A stretch of DNA of 64,000 nt from Cyanobium sp. N.Huapi 1H5 (GTDB lineage Bacteria > Cyanobacteriota > Cyanobacteriia > PCC-6307 > Cyanobiaceae), in the NCBI RefSeq assembly GCF_024345535.1, contig NZ_JAGQBH010000003.1, positions 310,001-374,000 on the forward strand, given 5' to 3'. The notes under the pieces were generated by a model. The model was given only the letters and a program-made list of their open reading frames with translations, did not search any database and was not told where the DNA came from. Position numbers and translations under genes: made by a program. Position 1 is the first letter of the stretch. Every line of letters begins with the position of its first letter. Below, piece after piece: positions 26,562 through 35,263 of this stretch.

Positions 26562-27860
26562 TCAGGTGCCCAGCAGGGCGGTGCACTCCAGCCGCTCCTG
26601 GCTGGCGGCCCGGTACGTGGCCCGCAGGCGGATCGCCTCGGCCAGGTACTCGGCATCGTCAGCGACGCCGCAGAAGCGGGCCGATCCCCAGGTGTGCAGC
26701 CAGGGCAGGCCCAGGACGTAAAACCCCGGCACCCGGGTGAGGCCCCGCTCGTGGACCGGATGGCCGGCGCCGTCGAACACGGGCACCTCCACCCAGGAGA
26801 AATCGGGGCTGTAGCCCGTGCACCAGATCACCGCCGCCAGCGGCTCGGCCGCCAGGTCGAGGGGCTCGGACGGGCCGGGGGGCGGCGTCCAGCAGGGGAC
26901 GTAGGGCGCTTCCTCGGGCGCATCGAGGCCCTCTTTGGCGATGTGGTCGTCGATGCTGCGGCAGATGCGGCTGTAGACGGCATCAGCACCGTCGAGGTTG
27001 GCGGCCAGATCGCCGGCGAACTGGATGCGGTCGTGGCCCAGGTCGGCCAGGCGGCCGTGCAGCACCATCCCCTCGAGGGCGCGGCGGCGCAGGTCGATCT
27101 CCCGACCGCCGTCGCGGCCGGTGAGGTAGTGGTTGGTCTTGCCCCGCACCGCCTTGGGATCGGCGTGCTGGTGGATCGGCATGGCGTAGTAGCCCATGCG
27201 ATCGAGCCAGTCGACCACGTCGCGGCCGCGGTAGCGGCGGGGGGAGCGGGGGGCGCTGCCGACGCTCAGGTGCACCCGGCGGCCGGCCAGGTGCAGGTCT
27301 TCGGCGATCTGGCAGCCCGACTGGCCACTGCCCACCACCAGCACCGGGCCAGCGGGCAGCGACTCAGGGCTGGTGTAGTCGCGGGCATCGATCTGCAGGA
27401 TCCCCTCCGGCAGGCGGGCGGCGAGGGGGTGGCGCTTGGGGCGGTGGTAGCCGCCGGTGGCGATCACCACCTGCTCCGCCTCGATGGGGCCCTCATCGGT
27501 GGAAAGCAGGAAGCCCGTACCCCTGGCCTCCAGGCGATTGACCGCCACGCCCTCGCGCACGGGCACCTGGATGTGGTCGGCGAACCGCTGCACGTAGCGG
27601 ACGATCTCCTCGCGGCCCATGAAGCCCTCGGGGTCGTCGCCGTCGTAGGGGAAGTCGGGCAGGCGGCACTGCCAGTTGGGCGTGACCAGGCAGAAGGAGT
27701 CCCAGCGCTGGCGGGCCCAGGCATGGCCGATGCGGTGGCGCTCCAGCACCAAGGGCCGCACCCCCCGCTTCTGCAGGCAGTGGGCGACCGACAGGCCCGC
27801 CTGACCGCCGCCCACCACCACCACCGGGTGCCGCTGCACCGACTCCGAACCCCCAGCCAC
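26562..27860 (-). CDS. MSMEG_0569-type flavin-dependent oxidoreductase (Nit1C)
   Basis: About 432 residues, related to flavin monooxygenases/Trk-type flavoproteins. The FAD-binding motif VVVVGGGQAGLS is at the N-terminus and the second Rossmann motif VLVVGSGQSGCQ lies near 170. The late block AAVIWCTGYSPDF is the conserved ATG-like strand. It is the flavoprotein member of the Nit1C cluster and is transcribed away from the other genes. The start is a GTG; 27860 is used, 27839 is an alternative, and the longer open frame is antisense of the Nit1C genes. The reaction is unknown. Confidence 0.87.
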   Translation of the reverse strand: MAGGSESVQRHPVVVVGGGQAGLSVAHCLQKRGVRPLVLERHRIGHAWARQRWDSFCLVTPNWQCRLPDFPYDGDDPEGFMGREEIVRYVQRFADHIQVPVREGVAVNRLEARGTGFLLSTDEGPIEAEQVVIATGGYHRPKRHPLAARLPEGILQIDARDYTSPESLPAGPVLVVGSGQSGCQIAEDLHLAGRRVHLSVGSAPRSPRRYRGRDVVDWLDRMGYYAMPIHQHADPKAVRGKTNHYLTGRDGGREIDLRRRALEGMVLHGRLADLGHDRIQFAGDLAANLDGADAVYSRICRSIDDHIAKEGLDAPEEAPYVPCWTPPPGPSEPLDLAAEPLAAVIWCTGYSPDFSWVEVPVFDGAGHPVHERGLTRVPGFYVLGLPWLHTWGSARFCGVADDAEYLAEAIRLRATYRAASQERLECTALLGT

Positions 27861-27916
27861 AGCCAACCCCGGCAGCAGACGAAAGCCGATGCTGGCCGCC
27901 CCTGGCGATACCTCCT

Positions 27917-27930
27917 GTAACGACCGGCAC
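27917..27930. promoter_or_regulatory. NtcA-like half-conserved box
   Basis: GTA-N8-CAC, one base off the NtcA consensus GTA-N8-TAC, lies between the divergent flavoprotein and MSMEG_0572-like genes. Nitrogen control of the cluster is expected from the family name, but a one-off match in a single gap is weak evidence. Confidence 0.25.
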
Positions 27931-28046
27931 GGATCGCCCGTCCCCTGCTGTCGGCGGGAGGCGGAATTCGGTGGCATCGGCGACACAGAACAAAAGTTCA
28001 TCCGTGGCACGGTCCCCCATGCCGATTCCATCGACTGCACGTCCCC

Positions 28047-28529
28047 ATGCCCCAGGTCAGCCGTCCCGCCAACCAGACGGGTGAATTCCTCGTCGACTAC
28101 GAGGAGAAGGTCTTTCCCGACGTCAAGGCCGAACCCGGTGAGAAGGCCCTGGTCACCTTCCACACCGTGGCCTTCGAAGGCTCCATCGGCCTGGTGAACC
28201 TCCTGCAGGCCAGCCGCCTGATCAACAAGGGCTTCGAGACCTCGATCCTGCTCTACGGCCCCGGCGTGACCCTGGGTCTGCAGCGGGGCTTCCCCAAGCT
28301 GGGCGACGCCGCCTTCGACGGCCACCTCAACTTCGGCGCCCGCATCCAGAAGTTCATGGACCAGGGCGGCAAGGTCTACGCCTGCCGCTTCGCCCTCCAG
28401 GCCCTCTACGGCCACGGCGAAGGCGCCCTGATCCCGGGGATCACCCCGGTCAACCCCCTCGATGTGCTCGACATCGTGCTGCTGCACCGCAAGGAAGGCG
28501 CCTTCATCCTCGACACCTGGACGCTCTGA
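28047..28529 (+). CDS. MSMEG_0572/Sll0783 family nitrogen starvation response protein
   Basis: A 160-residue soluble protein. The pattern [23 protein letters not shown], then [16 protein letters not shown] and the C-terminal [17 protein letters not shown], is the Sll0783 family, related to DsrE-type folds. In Synechocystis the homolog is strongly induced by nitrogen starvation. It is the first gene of the rightward Nit1C transcript; its stop is directly followed by the nitrilase ATG (28530), with no gap. Confidence 0.92.
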   Translation: MPQVSRPANQTGEFLVDYEEKVFPDVKAEPGEKALVTFHTVAFEGSIGLVNLLQASRLINKGFETSILLYGPGVTLGLQRGFPKLGDAAFDGHLNFGARIQKFMDQGGKVYACRFALQALYGHGEGALIPGITPVNPLDVLDIVLLHRKEGAFILDTWTL

Positions 28530-29519
28530 ATGCCAGCCACGGTCACCGTCGCCGCCGCCCAGATCCGTCCGGTGCTCTACAGCCTGGAGGGATCGGTGGC
28601 GCGGGTGGTGGCGGCCATGGAGGAGGCCGCGGCGGCCGGGGTGCAGCTGATCGTCTTCCCCGAGACGTTCCTGCCTTACTACCCCTACTTCTCCTTCGTG
28701 GAGCCGCCGGTGCTGATGGGGAAGTCGCACCTGAAGCTCTACGAGCAGGCGGTGACGGTGCCCGGCCCGGCCCTGGGCCGGATCGCTGCCGCCGCCCGCC
28801 AGCTCGGCCTGCACGTGCTGCTGGGCATCAACGAGCGCGATGGGGGCAGCCTCTACAACGCCCAGCTGCTGATCGATGCGGCCGGTGAGCTGGTGCTCAA
28901 GCGCCGCAAGCTCACCCCCACGTATCACGAGCGGATGGTGTGGGGCCAGGGGGACGGGGCCGGCCTCCAGGTGGTGCCCACCCCCCTCGGCCGCATCGGC
29001 GCCCTGGCCTGCTGGGAGCACTACAACCCCCTGGCCCGCTTCTGCCTGATGGCCCAGGGCGAGGAGATCCACTGCGCCCAGTTCCCCGGCTCGCTGGTGG
29101 GGCCGATCTTCACCGAGCAGACCGCCGTCACCCTGCGCCACCACGCCCTCGAGGCCGGCTGCTTCGTGGTGTCCTCCACCGCCTGGCTGGAGCCGGAGGA
29201 CATCGAGCGGATCACGCCCGATCCGGTGCTGCAGAAGGCCTGCCAGGGGGGCTGCCACACGGCGGTGATCAGCCCGGAGGGCCGCTACCTGGCCGGGCCG
29301 CTGCCCGATGGCGAGGGGCTGGCCATCGCCGAACTCGACCTGACCCTGATCACCAAACGCAAACGCATGATGGACAGCGTCGGCCACTACAGCCGCCCCG
29401 ACCTGCTGGGGCTGCTGATCGACCGCAGCCCCGCCCGCCAGCTGCATGAGCGGTCCCCCGAGCCCCCCGGCGAGACGGCTCCGGGCCTGCCGCTGCTGGA
29501 GGAGCTGCACCATGGCTGA
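28530..29519 (+). CDS. Nit1 subfamily nitrilase
   Basis: A 329-residue carbon-nitrogen hydrolase that would turn a nitrile into its acid and ammonia. The triad is Glu45 ([11 protein letters not shown]), Lys127 ([11 protein letters not shown]) and Cys161 ([12 protein letters not shown]), with the extra structural Glu134. This is the nitrilase of the Nit1C cluster, related to the Synechocystis Nit6803 enzyme; Nit1C clusters have been linked to cyanide assimilation in Pseudomonas. The frame overlaps the radical SAM gene by eight bases. Confidence 0.95.
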   Translation: MPATVTVAAAQIRPVLYSLEGSVARVVAAMEEAAAAGVQLIVFPETFLPYYPYFSFVEPPVLMGKSHLKLYEQAVTVPGPALGRIAAAARQLGLHVLLGINERDGGSLYNAQLLIDAAGELVLKRRKLTPTYHERMVWGQGDGAGLQVVPTPLGRIGALACWEHYNPLARFCLMAQGEEIHCAQFPGSLVGPIFTEQTAVTLRHHALEAGCFVVSSTAWLEPEDIERITPDPVLQKACQGGCHTAVISPEGRYLAGPLPDGEGLAIAELDLTLITKRKRMMDSVGHYSRPDLLGLLIDRSPARQLHERSPEPPGETAPGLPLLEELHHG

Positions 29520-30672
29520 GCACGATCGCCGCGCCCTGGGCCGGCGGCTCACCGAACTGCAGGTGCACGGGGTGGTCGACCCGGCGGTGCCCGGCAACCC
29601 CGGCCGCCGGGGCGGTGCCGGCCCCTCCGATCACCGTGCCCTCAGCATCGACGGCACCACGGTGATGGTGCCCGTCTACAACGCCCTGGCCGGCAGCTCG
29701 CCCTACCGGCTGGACACCACGGCCGCAGGCGGCCTCCAGGTGAGCAACGCCGCGGCGGCCGCCCCCGCCGGCGGCCTGAAGGTGAGCGGCCCGGCAGCTG
29801 CCCTGGCCGTCGAGACCCCGCCCGAGCCGCGCTTCTACGGCCTGGCCACCGCCGAGGGCATCCCCTACCGCTCCATCGCCCTGCTGCACGGCCGGGACGT
29901 GCTGGCCACCACCCTCCTGCAGACCTGCATCCGCTTCCGCGACCGCACCCAGTCGTGCCAGTTCTGCGCCATCGAGCAGTCGCTGGAGGATGGCCGCACC
30001 CTCGTGCGAAAGACGCCGGCCCAGGTGGCGGAGGTGGCCGAGGCGGCGGTGCGTCTTGATGGGGTGCGCCAGCTGGTGCTCACCACCGGCACCCCCAACA
30101 GCGACGACCGGGGCGCCAGGCTGATGGCCGAGACCGCCGCCGCCGTCAAGGCCCGGGTGGACCTGCCGATCCAGGCCCAGTGCGAGCCCCCCGAAGACCC
30201 GGCCTGGTACCGGCGCATGAAGGACGCCGGCGTCGACAGCCTCGGCATGCACCTGGAGGTGGTGGAAGAGGAGGTGCGGCGCCGGATCCTGCCGGGCAAA
30301 TCCGAACTGGGACTGGAGCGCTACATGGAGGCCTTCGCCGAGGCCGTGGCGGTGTTCGGCCGCGGCCAGGTGTCCACCTACCTGCTGGCCGGCCTGGGGG
30401 ACAGCGCCGACTCGATCGTGGCGGTGAGCGAGCGGCTGATCGCCCTGGGGGTCTACCCCTTCGTGGTGCCCTTCGTGCCGATCGCCGGCACCCCCCTGGA
30501 GACCCATCCCGCCCCCACCACCGACTTCATGGTGGCGGTCTACACGGCCGTGGGCGACCGGTTGCGGGCCTCCGACCTCAGGTCCGAGGCCATGGCGGCC
30601 GGCTGCGCCAAGTGCGGCGCCTGCTCGGCCCTGTCCCTGTTCGAAGCCGGCCCGGAGCCGGGTACCCCCTGA
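29512..30672 (+). CDS. MSMEG_0568 family radical SAM protein (Nit1C)
   Basis: A 386-residue radical SAM enzyme related to biotin synthase-like proteins. Its cluster cysteines are Cys139, 149 and 152, a C-x9-C-x2-C spacing rather than the usual C-x3-C-x2-C. A last cysteine cluster CAKCGAC lies near 364-370. A Gly/Ala-rich stretch at 72-98 contains a near duplication (GGLQVSN... GGLKVSG), probably a lineage-specific insertion. The ATG at 29512 overlaps the nitrilase end; a longer frame from 29446 is inside the nitrilase. The reaction is unknown. It is followed by the GNAT gene after eight bases. Confidence 0.92.
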   Translation: MAEHDRRALGRRLTELQVHGVVDPAVPGNPGRRGGAGPSDHRALSIDGTTVMVPVYNALAGSSPYRLDTTAAGGLQVSNAAAAAPAGGLKVSGPAAALAVETPPEPRFYGLATAEGIPYRSIALLHGRDVLATTLLQTCIRFRDRTQSCQFCAIEQSLEDGRTLVRKTPAQVAEVAEAAVRLDGVRQLVLTTGTPNSDDRGARLMAETAAAVKARVDLPIQAQCEPPEDPAWYRRMKDAGVDSLGMHLEVVEEEVRRRILPGKSELGLERYMEAFAEAVAVFGRGQVSTYLLAGLGDSADSIVAVSERLIALGVYPFVVPFVPIAGTPLETHPAPTTDFMVAVYTAVGDRLRASDLRSEAMAAGCAKCGACSALSLFEAGPEPGTP

Positions 30673-30680
30673 GCGCGGCC

Positions 30681-31340
30681 ATGTTCTTCATCGACCCCTC
30701 CAGCCACGACATCGGGCGCAGCGCCAGCTCGGCGCCGGCCGCCTTCACCCCCTCGGTGCGGCGGGGAGTGGCGATCGAGGCCGAGGACTTCCGCCTCTCC
30801 CCCACGGCCAGCTCCCAGCGCTTCTCCTTCCATCTGCTGCGGCGCGGCACGCCCCTGGAGGAGGGCTACTGGCAGCTGCGCAGCGCCATCTTCTGCCAGG
30901 AGCAGCATCTGTTCGAAGACTCCGACCGGGATGAGAAGGATGGCCATGCCTATCCCATCGCCGCCCTTGATCACGGCGCCGGCAGCGGCAGCGGCGTGGT
31001 GGGGGTGGTGCGGATCCTGGAGGAGCGGCCCCGCCTCTGGTATGGCGGCCGGCTGGGGGTGCACGGCGACCACCGCCGCCACAACCAGATCGGCAAGGGC
31101 CTGATCTGGAAGGCGGTGACGACAGCCAACGGCTGGGGCTGCGACCGCTTCCTGGCCACGGTGCAGCTCCAGAACGTGCGGTTCTTCCAGCGCCTGCACT
31201 GGACGTCGATCGACACCCTGGAGATCCGCGGCCTGCCCCACCACCTGATGGAGGCCGACCTCGCCTACTACCAGCCCGGCCACGAACGGCGCCCCCTGGT
31301 GGCGAGCGAGACGTCGGTGGGCGAGGTGGCGGCGGCGTGA
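30681..31340 (+). CDS. MSMEG_0567/Sll0786 family N-acetyltransferase (Nit1C)
   Basis: A 219-residue GNAT-fold protein. The N-terminal part includes LEEGYWQLRSAIFCQEQHLFEDSDRDE, and the acetyl-CoA loop region is RLGVHGDHRRHNQIGKGLIWKAV. It ends with a GTGA overlap with the AIR-synthase-like gene. It belongs to the Nit1C operon; the acceptor is unknown. The ATG at 30681 directly follows the SAM gene. Confidence 0.92.
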   Translation: MFFIDPSSHDIGRSASSAPAAFTPSVRRGVAIEAEDFRLSPTASSQRFSFHLLRRGTPLEEGYWQLRSAIFCQEQHLFEDSDRDEKDGHAYPIAALDHGAGSGSGVVGVVRILEERPRLWYGGRLGVHGDHRRHNQIGKGLIWKAVTTANGWGCDRFLATVQLQNVRFFQRLHWTSIDTLEIRGLPHHLMEADLAYYQPGHERRPLVASETSVGEVAAA

Positions 31341-32335
31341 GTCGCCCCGGGCCGCAGGATCCTGATCTGGCGGCCCTGGCCGCCCGGCTGCGCCAGCTCC
31401 GCGGCCTCACCGGCAAAACCGACATCCAGCCCCCGGCGGCCACCTTCCCCCACCAGCCCTTCCCAGCCCTGGGGCCCGCCGCCGCCCTCGGCGACGACGC
31501 CGCCCTGCTGCCGGCGGTGGCCACCCCGCTGCTGCTCGCCAGTGAGGGCATCGATCCGTCCCTGGTGGCCGCCGACCCCTGGTTCGCCGGCTGGTGCGGG
31601 GTGCTGGTGAACCTCAGCGACATCGCCGCCATGGGCGGCACCCCGATCGCGGTGGTGAACAGCCTCTGGTGCCGCAGCCCCGCCCAGGCGGAACCGATCC
31701 TGGCGGGTCTGCGCCGGGCCTCGGAGGTGTTCGGGGTGCCGGTGGTGGGGGGCCACACCAACCTGCACAGCCCCTACGACGCCCTGGCGGTGGCGGTGCT
31801 GGGCACGGCCGCCGGCCCGGTGCTCTCGGCTCGCGCCGCCCGTCCCGGCGACCACTGCCACCTGCTGATCGACCCCAACGGCGGCTTCCGCGGCGACTCC
31901 CTCTGCTGGGATGCGGCCACCGATGCCGAGCCCGCCCGGCTGCGCCGCCAGCTGGCCCTGATGGCGGATCTGGCGGCCGATGGGAGCGTCCATGCCGCCA
32001 AGGACATCAGCATGGGCGGCCTGGTGGGCACCGCCGCCATGCTCTGCGAGGCGGCCGGCTGCGGCCTGACCCTGGATCTGGCGGCGATCCAGCCCCCCGA
32101 GGGGGTGGCGCTGGAGTCCTGGCTCACCTGCTTCCCCAGCTTCGGCTTCCTGCTGGCCGCCCGGCCCGATCAGGAGGGCCGGCTGGCGGAGCGGGTGGCC
32201 GCCTGCGGCGGGCTGCTGCTGGCGCGGATCGGCACGTTCAGCGCCGAGCGCCAGCTGGTGCTGGAGGCGGGGGGCCGGCAGGAGGAGATCTGGCGCGGGG
32301 AGGCGCCGCTCACCGGTTTCGGCGTGCTGTCGTGA
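31337..32335 (+). CDS. Sll0787 family AIR synthase-like protein (Nit1C)
   Basis: A 332-residue PurM-superfamily ATP-binding protein. Signatures include ALGDDAALLP, VNLSDIAAMGGTPIAVVNS, VVGGHTNLHSP and AAKDISMGGLVGTAAML, matching the AIR synthase/thiamine-monophosphate kinase/selenophosphate synthetase fold. It probably phosphorylates or activates a substrate of the Nit1C pathway. GTG start at 31337 overlaps the GNAT stop (GTGA). Confidence 0.92.
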   Translation: MSRPGPQDPDLAALAARLRQLRGLTGKTDIQPPAATFPHQPFPALGPAAALGDDAALLPAVATPLLLASEGIDPSLVAADPWFAGWCGVLVNLSDIAAMGGTPIAVVNSLWCRSPAQAEPILAGLRRASEVFGVPVVGGHTNLHSPYDALAVAVLGTAAGPVLSARAARPGDHCHLLIDPNGGFRGDSLCWDAATDAEPARLRRQLALMADLAADGSVHAAKDISMGGLVGTAAMLCEAAGCGLTLDLAAIQPPEGVALESWLTCFPSFGFLLAARPDQEGRLAERVAACGGLLLARIGTFSAERQLVLEAGGRQEEIWRGEAPLTGFGVLS

Positions 32336-32396
32336 TCGCCACCACAACCAGCGCGGCCCCGGCCCACAATCCTGCCAATGGGTGGTGGGGGGCGCC

Positions 32397-32672
32397 ATGC
32401 CGGAAGTGGAGCTGACGCTGGAATGGCCGGATGGGGGCAGGAGCCGCCTCTATTCGCCGTCCACGGTGATCCTTGAGCACCTCGCCCCGGGCCAGACCAT
32501 GACGGTGGCGGAGCTGCGCAGCAAGGGCACCCTGGCGCTGCGGCAGGCCTCCGAGCGGGTGCGGGCCCGCTACGGCTTCGCCTGCACCCGGGCCGACGAG
32601 GAGGAACGGCGCCTGCTGGAGCAGGCGGCAGCCTTCGCCGCCGAAGAGCTCGTGAGCGTCCAGGCCGCCTAG
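32397..32672 (+). CDS. MSMEG_0570 family nitrogen starvation response protein (Nit1C)
   Basis: A 91-residue soluble protein with MPEVELTLEWPDG at the start and the SPSTVILEHL and SERVRARYGFACTRADEE blocks, matching the MSMEG_0570 family. It is the last gene of the cluster. A frame from 32382 would add five residues, but the ATG at 32397 begins the conserved region. No glycosyltransferase of the MSMEG_0565 type follows, so this is the seven-gene form (0569, 0572, nitrilase, 0568, 0567, AIR-like, 0570). Confidence 0.9.
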   Translation: MPEVELTLEWPDGGRSRLYSPSTVILEHLAPGQTMTVAELRSKGTLALRQASERVRARYGFACTRADEEERRLLEQAAAFAAEELVSVQAA

Positions 32673-32685
32673 TTGGCCGGACCGG

Positions 32686-33261
32686 CTAGTCGGACAGCAC
32701 CCGCTCGATGCGGCGATCGGGGACCAGCCACATCAGGGCCACCAGCGCGTAGATCGCCTGGGCAACGGCCGGCGAGCGCAGGCTGGCCAGCATCGCCACC
32801 AGATAGAGGCTCAGGGAGGTGTGCCCCTTCCAGTCGCGGCCCACGGCCCGGCGCAGCAGGGAGTCGGGGCCCTGGCTGGCGATGATCCGGCCCTGAAGGA
32901 TGAAGTAGGCCATGGCCGCCATCACCATCACGGCGCCATAGAGGAAGGCAGGAGCGATCGCCCGGTGGTTCTGGCCCATCCAGCCGGTGGCGAAGGGCAC
33001 CAGCGACAACCAGAACAGCAGATGGAGGTTGGCCAGCAGCACCGGGCCGCTGACGCGCTCCAGGGTGTGCAGCATGTGGTGGTGGTTGTTCCAGTAGATG
33101 CCGATATAGATGAAGCTCAGGAGATAGCTCAGGAAGACGGGGATCAGGGGCACCAGGGCCGACGGTTGGGTGTCGTGGGGCACCTTGATCTCCAGCACCA
33201 TGATCGTGATGACGATGGCCAGCACACCGTCGCTGAAGGCCTCCAGGCGGGTGGTGTTCAT
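32686..33261 (-). CDS. TMEM175-type (DUF1211) potassium channel-like protein
   Basis: A 191-residue protein with six membrane helices. The first helix carries RLEAFSDGVLAIVITIMVLEIKVP, containing the RxxxFSDG signature of TMEM175/DUF1211 channels, in which the helix-1 residues form the K+ gate. Loop HHHMLHTLER and the FATGW strand match the family. Bacterial relatives form tetrameric K+ channels. The ATG at 33261 is used; the longer frame begins in unrelated sequence. It lies convergent with the Nit1C operon, 13 bases away. Confidence 0.85.
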   Translation of the reverse strand: MNTTRLEAFSDGVLAIVITIMVLEIKVPHDTQPSALVPLIPVFLSYLLSFIYIGIYWNNHHHMLHTLERVSGPVLLANLHLLFWLSLVPFATGWMGQNHRAIAPAFLYGAVMVMAAMAYFILQGRIIASQGPDSLLRRAVGRDWKGHTSLSLYLVAMLASLRSPAVAQAIYALVALMWLVPDRRIERVLSD

Positions 33262-33470
33262 GGCGGCCTGTGAGTTGATCTGGCTGCTTATGGCAGAAAC
33301 GACGCAGAGTGCTGCAGAAAGGACATGAATCGCTACAAAGCCCAGACAGACTGACACCACTGCCCAGGTGCGGGACGCCGCCGCTTTTGGTCCCGGATGG
33401 CGAGAAACGAAATCTTCGCGGGGCACCGCACTCCATAGAGAAGGGGTGGACCACCTCAACGCAAGATCCG

Positions 33471-33824
33471 ATGAGAATTCGCATCCGCAAACGCCTGTTC
33501 ACGCTGGCCTCCATGGCCGCCCTGGTTGTCTCCCTGATGATCCAGTGGCCCGCCATGGCCATGGCCAGCCATGCCCCCTCCCTCACCCCCATCGCTATCG
33601 CCACCATGTCCAACAAAGTGAACGCCAAAGCCAAGGAAGCCGAAGGCAAGATGCAATCCGCCTATGGCGAAGTCACCGGCGATACAGGCCAACAGATCAA
33701 GGGCAAGGCCAAGCAGGTTCAGGCCTCCGCCATGAACACGGCCGAAGCCGTCAAGGACGGCACCAAGGCCGCGGCCCGCAAGGCCAGTGATGCCGCCGAC
33801 AAACTGGCCGACAAGATCAAGTAA
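33471..33824 (+). CDS. CsbD-like stress protein with N-terminal export signal
   Basis: A 117-residue protein. Residues 1-33 form a signal-type segment (basic start RIRIRKR, hydrophobic stretch, then AMAMASHA). The rest resembles the CsbD family: MSNKVNAKAKEAEGKMQSAYGEVTGD, then Lys/Ala-rich helices ending AADKLADKIK. Most CsbD proteins are cytoplasmic, general-stress induced and small; an exported form is less usual. It begins a small cluster of stress-type genes. The ATG at 33471 starts the signal. Confidence 0.8.
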   Translation: MRIRIRKRLFTLASMAALVVSLMIQWPAMAMASHAPSLTPIAIATMSNKVNAKAKEAEGKMQSAYGEVTGDTGQQIKGKAKQVQASAMNTAEAVKDGTKAAARKASDAADKLADKIK

Positions 33825-33893
33825 CCGACCTATCCGATAGCCGACCCATCAACCCACGCGTCATTAACGCATCACCATCGAAAGGAGGACCCC

Positions 33894-34040
33894 ATGCTGG
33901 AATCAATCGCCGTCATTCTGGTGATTCTCTGGCTGCTCGGATTGGTGACGTCCTACACCTTGGGCGGCCTGATCCATCTGCTTCTGGTCATTGCCCTGAT
34001 CGTGATAGTGGCCCGACTGATCAGTGGTCGGACCGTATGA
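33894..34040 (+). CDS. Lmo0937-like tiny membrane protein, 48 aa
   Basis: A 48-residue protein of two hydrophobic helices: MLESIAVILVILWLLGLVTS, a short turn TLGGLIHLL, and LVIALIVIVARLISG. This matches the lmo0937/DUF5670 family of small stress-type membrane proteins. It has an excellent ribosome binding site, AAAGGAGG, eight bases before the ATG. It lies 69 bases after the CsbD-like gene and 19 bases before the convergent sigma factor gene. Confidence 0.85.
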   Translation: MLESIAVILVILWLLGLVTSYTLGGLIHLLLVIALIVIVARLISGRTV

Positions 34041-34059
34041 CAGGCCCTCGGCGCGCGTA

Positions 34060-34890
34060 TCAGGGTTCCTCAGCCAGGCATCGCCGCAGCTTCAACAGCG
34101 CCTTTCGTTCCACATGTTGCACCTTGTGCTTGGACAGACCGATGCCCTCGCCGATCTTCGCCAGCGACGGGGAATCGGCTCCGGCATAGCGAAGACGCAG
34201 CACCCGGCGCTCCAGGGGGGACAGCTGGATCAGGGCCCGATGCAGCCACAGGTAATCCTCCTGCAGGCCGGGCTCCCTGGGATCGCCGATCAGATCCGTC
34301 AGACTCACTTCCCCGTCGGTGCTCCCCAGGGCCTGATCGAGGGAGAGGGTCTGCAGGTCGTGGGAGGCCTGAAGCACGGTTTCCAGCCGTCGCGGGCTCT
34401 CCCCCAGCTGGGCACCGATCGCCGCCAGCGTCAGGGGCTCCGGGGAGGCCTGGCGCAGGGCATGCACCTTGCGGGCCAGGGCCGCCATCTGGGGCGGCAC
34501 CCGGATCAGACCATTGGTTTCCTGGAGATGGCGGTGCACCGCCTGGCGGATCCACCAGGAGCCGTAGGTGGAGAACCGGTAGCCGCGCTCGGGCAGGAAT
34601 CGCTCCACCGCATGGATCAGGCCGAGGTTGCCGGCTTGCACCAGATCCATCGGATCCAGATGCATCTGCCGGATGCGGTTGTGTTGCTGCTTGCAGATCG
34701 ACACCACCAGGCGCAGGTTGCCCGTGACCATGCGGGCAAAGGCGCGGCGGCCTCGCCGTTCCTCGTCGGAGGCCGGGGCCGGTTGGGAGCGCCAGTCCTG
34801 CACCAGGGTGCCAAGGTGTAGCTCCTCGGCAGGCGTCAGCAGGGGGATACGACCGATGCTGCGCAAATAGTCCCCAAAACAATCTGACAT
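34060..34890 (-). CDS. Group 2 (RpoD-like) alternative sigma factor
   Basis: A 276-residue sigma-70 protein. Region 1.2 is YLRSIGRIPLLTPAEELHLG; region 2 is DLVQAGNLGLIHAVERF...RFSTYGSWWIRQAVHR, the -10 recognising part; region 3 is around GLIRVPPQMAALARKV; region 4.2 is SLAKIGEGIGLSKHKVQHVERKALLKLRR, a helix-turn-helix for the -35. The absence of region 1.1 and the shorter length indicate a non-essential group 2 factor. The gene sits between small membrane-protein genes typical of stress responses, which suggests a stress role; no regulon evidence is visible. Confidence 0.92.
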   Translation of the reverse strand: MSDCFGDYLRSIGRIPLLTPAEELHLGTLVQDWRSQPAPASDEERRGRRAFARMVTGNLRLVVSICKQQHNRIRQMHLDPMDLVQAGNLGLIHAVERFLPERGYRFSTYGSWWIRQAVHRHLQETNGLIRVPPQMAALARKVHALRQASPEPLTLAAIGAQLGESPRRLETVLQASHDLQTLSLDQALGSTDGEVSLTDLIGDPREPGLQEDYLWLHRALIQLSPLERRVLRLRYAGADSPSLAKIGEGIGLSKHKVQHVERKALLKLRRCLAEEP

Positions 34891-35049
34891 GGTGACCAGA
34901 AAAGAGGGGCGACTACGAGTTTAGGAATGGCAGAGACATCGCCACGATCCACATACGGTTCTGCGGCAGATCTGCAGCATCCAGATGCACAAAGCGATCG
35001 AGGCGTAGCCTAGTTTTTGTATCCGTTACAACCCACAGGAGAAGACATC

Positions 35050-35241
35050 ATGTCGCTGATTTCGCTCATCATCACCCTGATCGTCGTCGGGGTTCTGCTG
35101 TGGCTTGTCAACAACTACATCCCCATGGACGGGAAGATCAAACGCATCCTGAACATTGTCGTGGTGGTCGCCGTTGTGGTGTGGCTCCTCAACATCCTTG
35201 GCCTGATGGATTCACTGCGCACCATCCGCATCGGCCGCTGA
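35050..35241 (+). CDS. Thivi_2564-like small membrane protein, 63 aa
   Basis: Two membrane helices (residues about 3-20 and 34-53) separated by the conserved NNYIPMDGKIKRILN, the hallmark of the Thivi_2564 family of unknown function. The start is the ATG at 35050, with CAGGAGAA nine bases upstream. It is divergent from the sigma factor gene; the 159 bases between hold a 10-bp palindrome GCAGATCTGC at 34966-34975. Confidence 0.85.
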   Translation: MSLISLIITLIVVGVLLWLVNNYIPMDGKIKRILNIVVVVAVVVWLLNILGLMDSLRTIRIGR

Positions 35242-35263
35242 TGAACGGCCGCCAGCGACGGCC

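Noticed and set aside
27861-29597. Minus-strand extension of the Nit1C flavoprotein to 1011 aa
   Set aside because: Runs antisense through the MSMEG_0572-like and nitrilase genes, both with clear family motifs; the FAD motif marks the real N-terminus.
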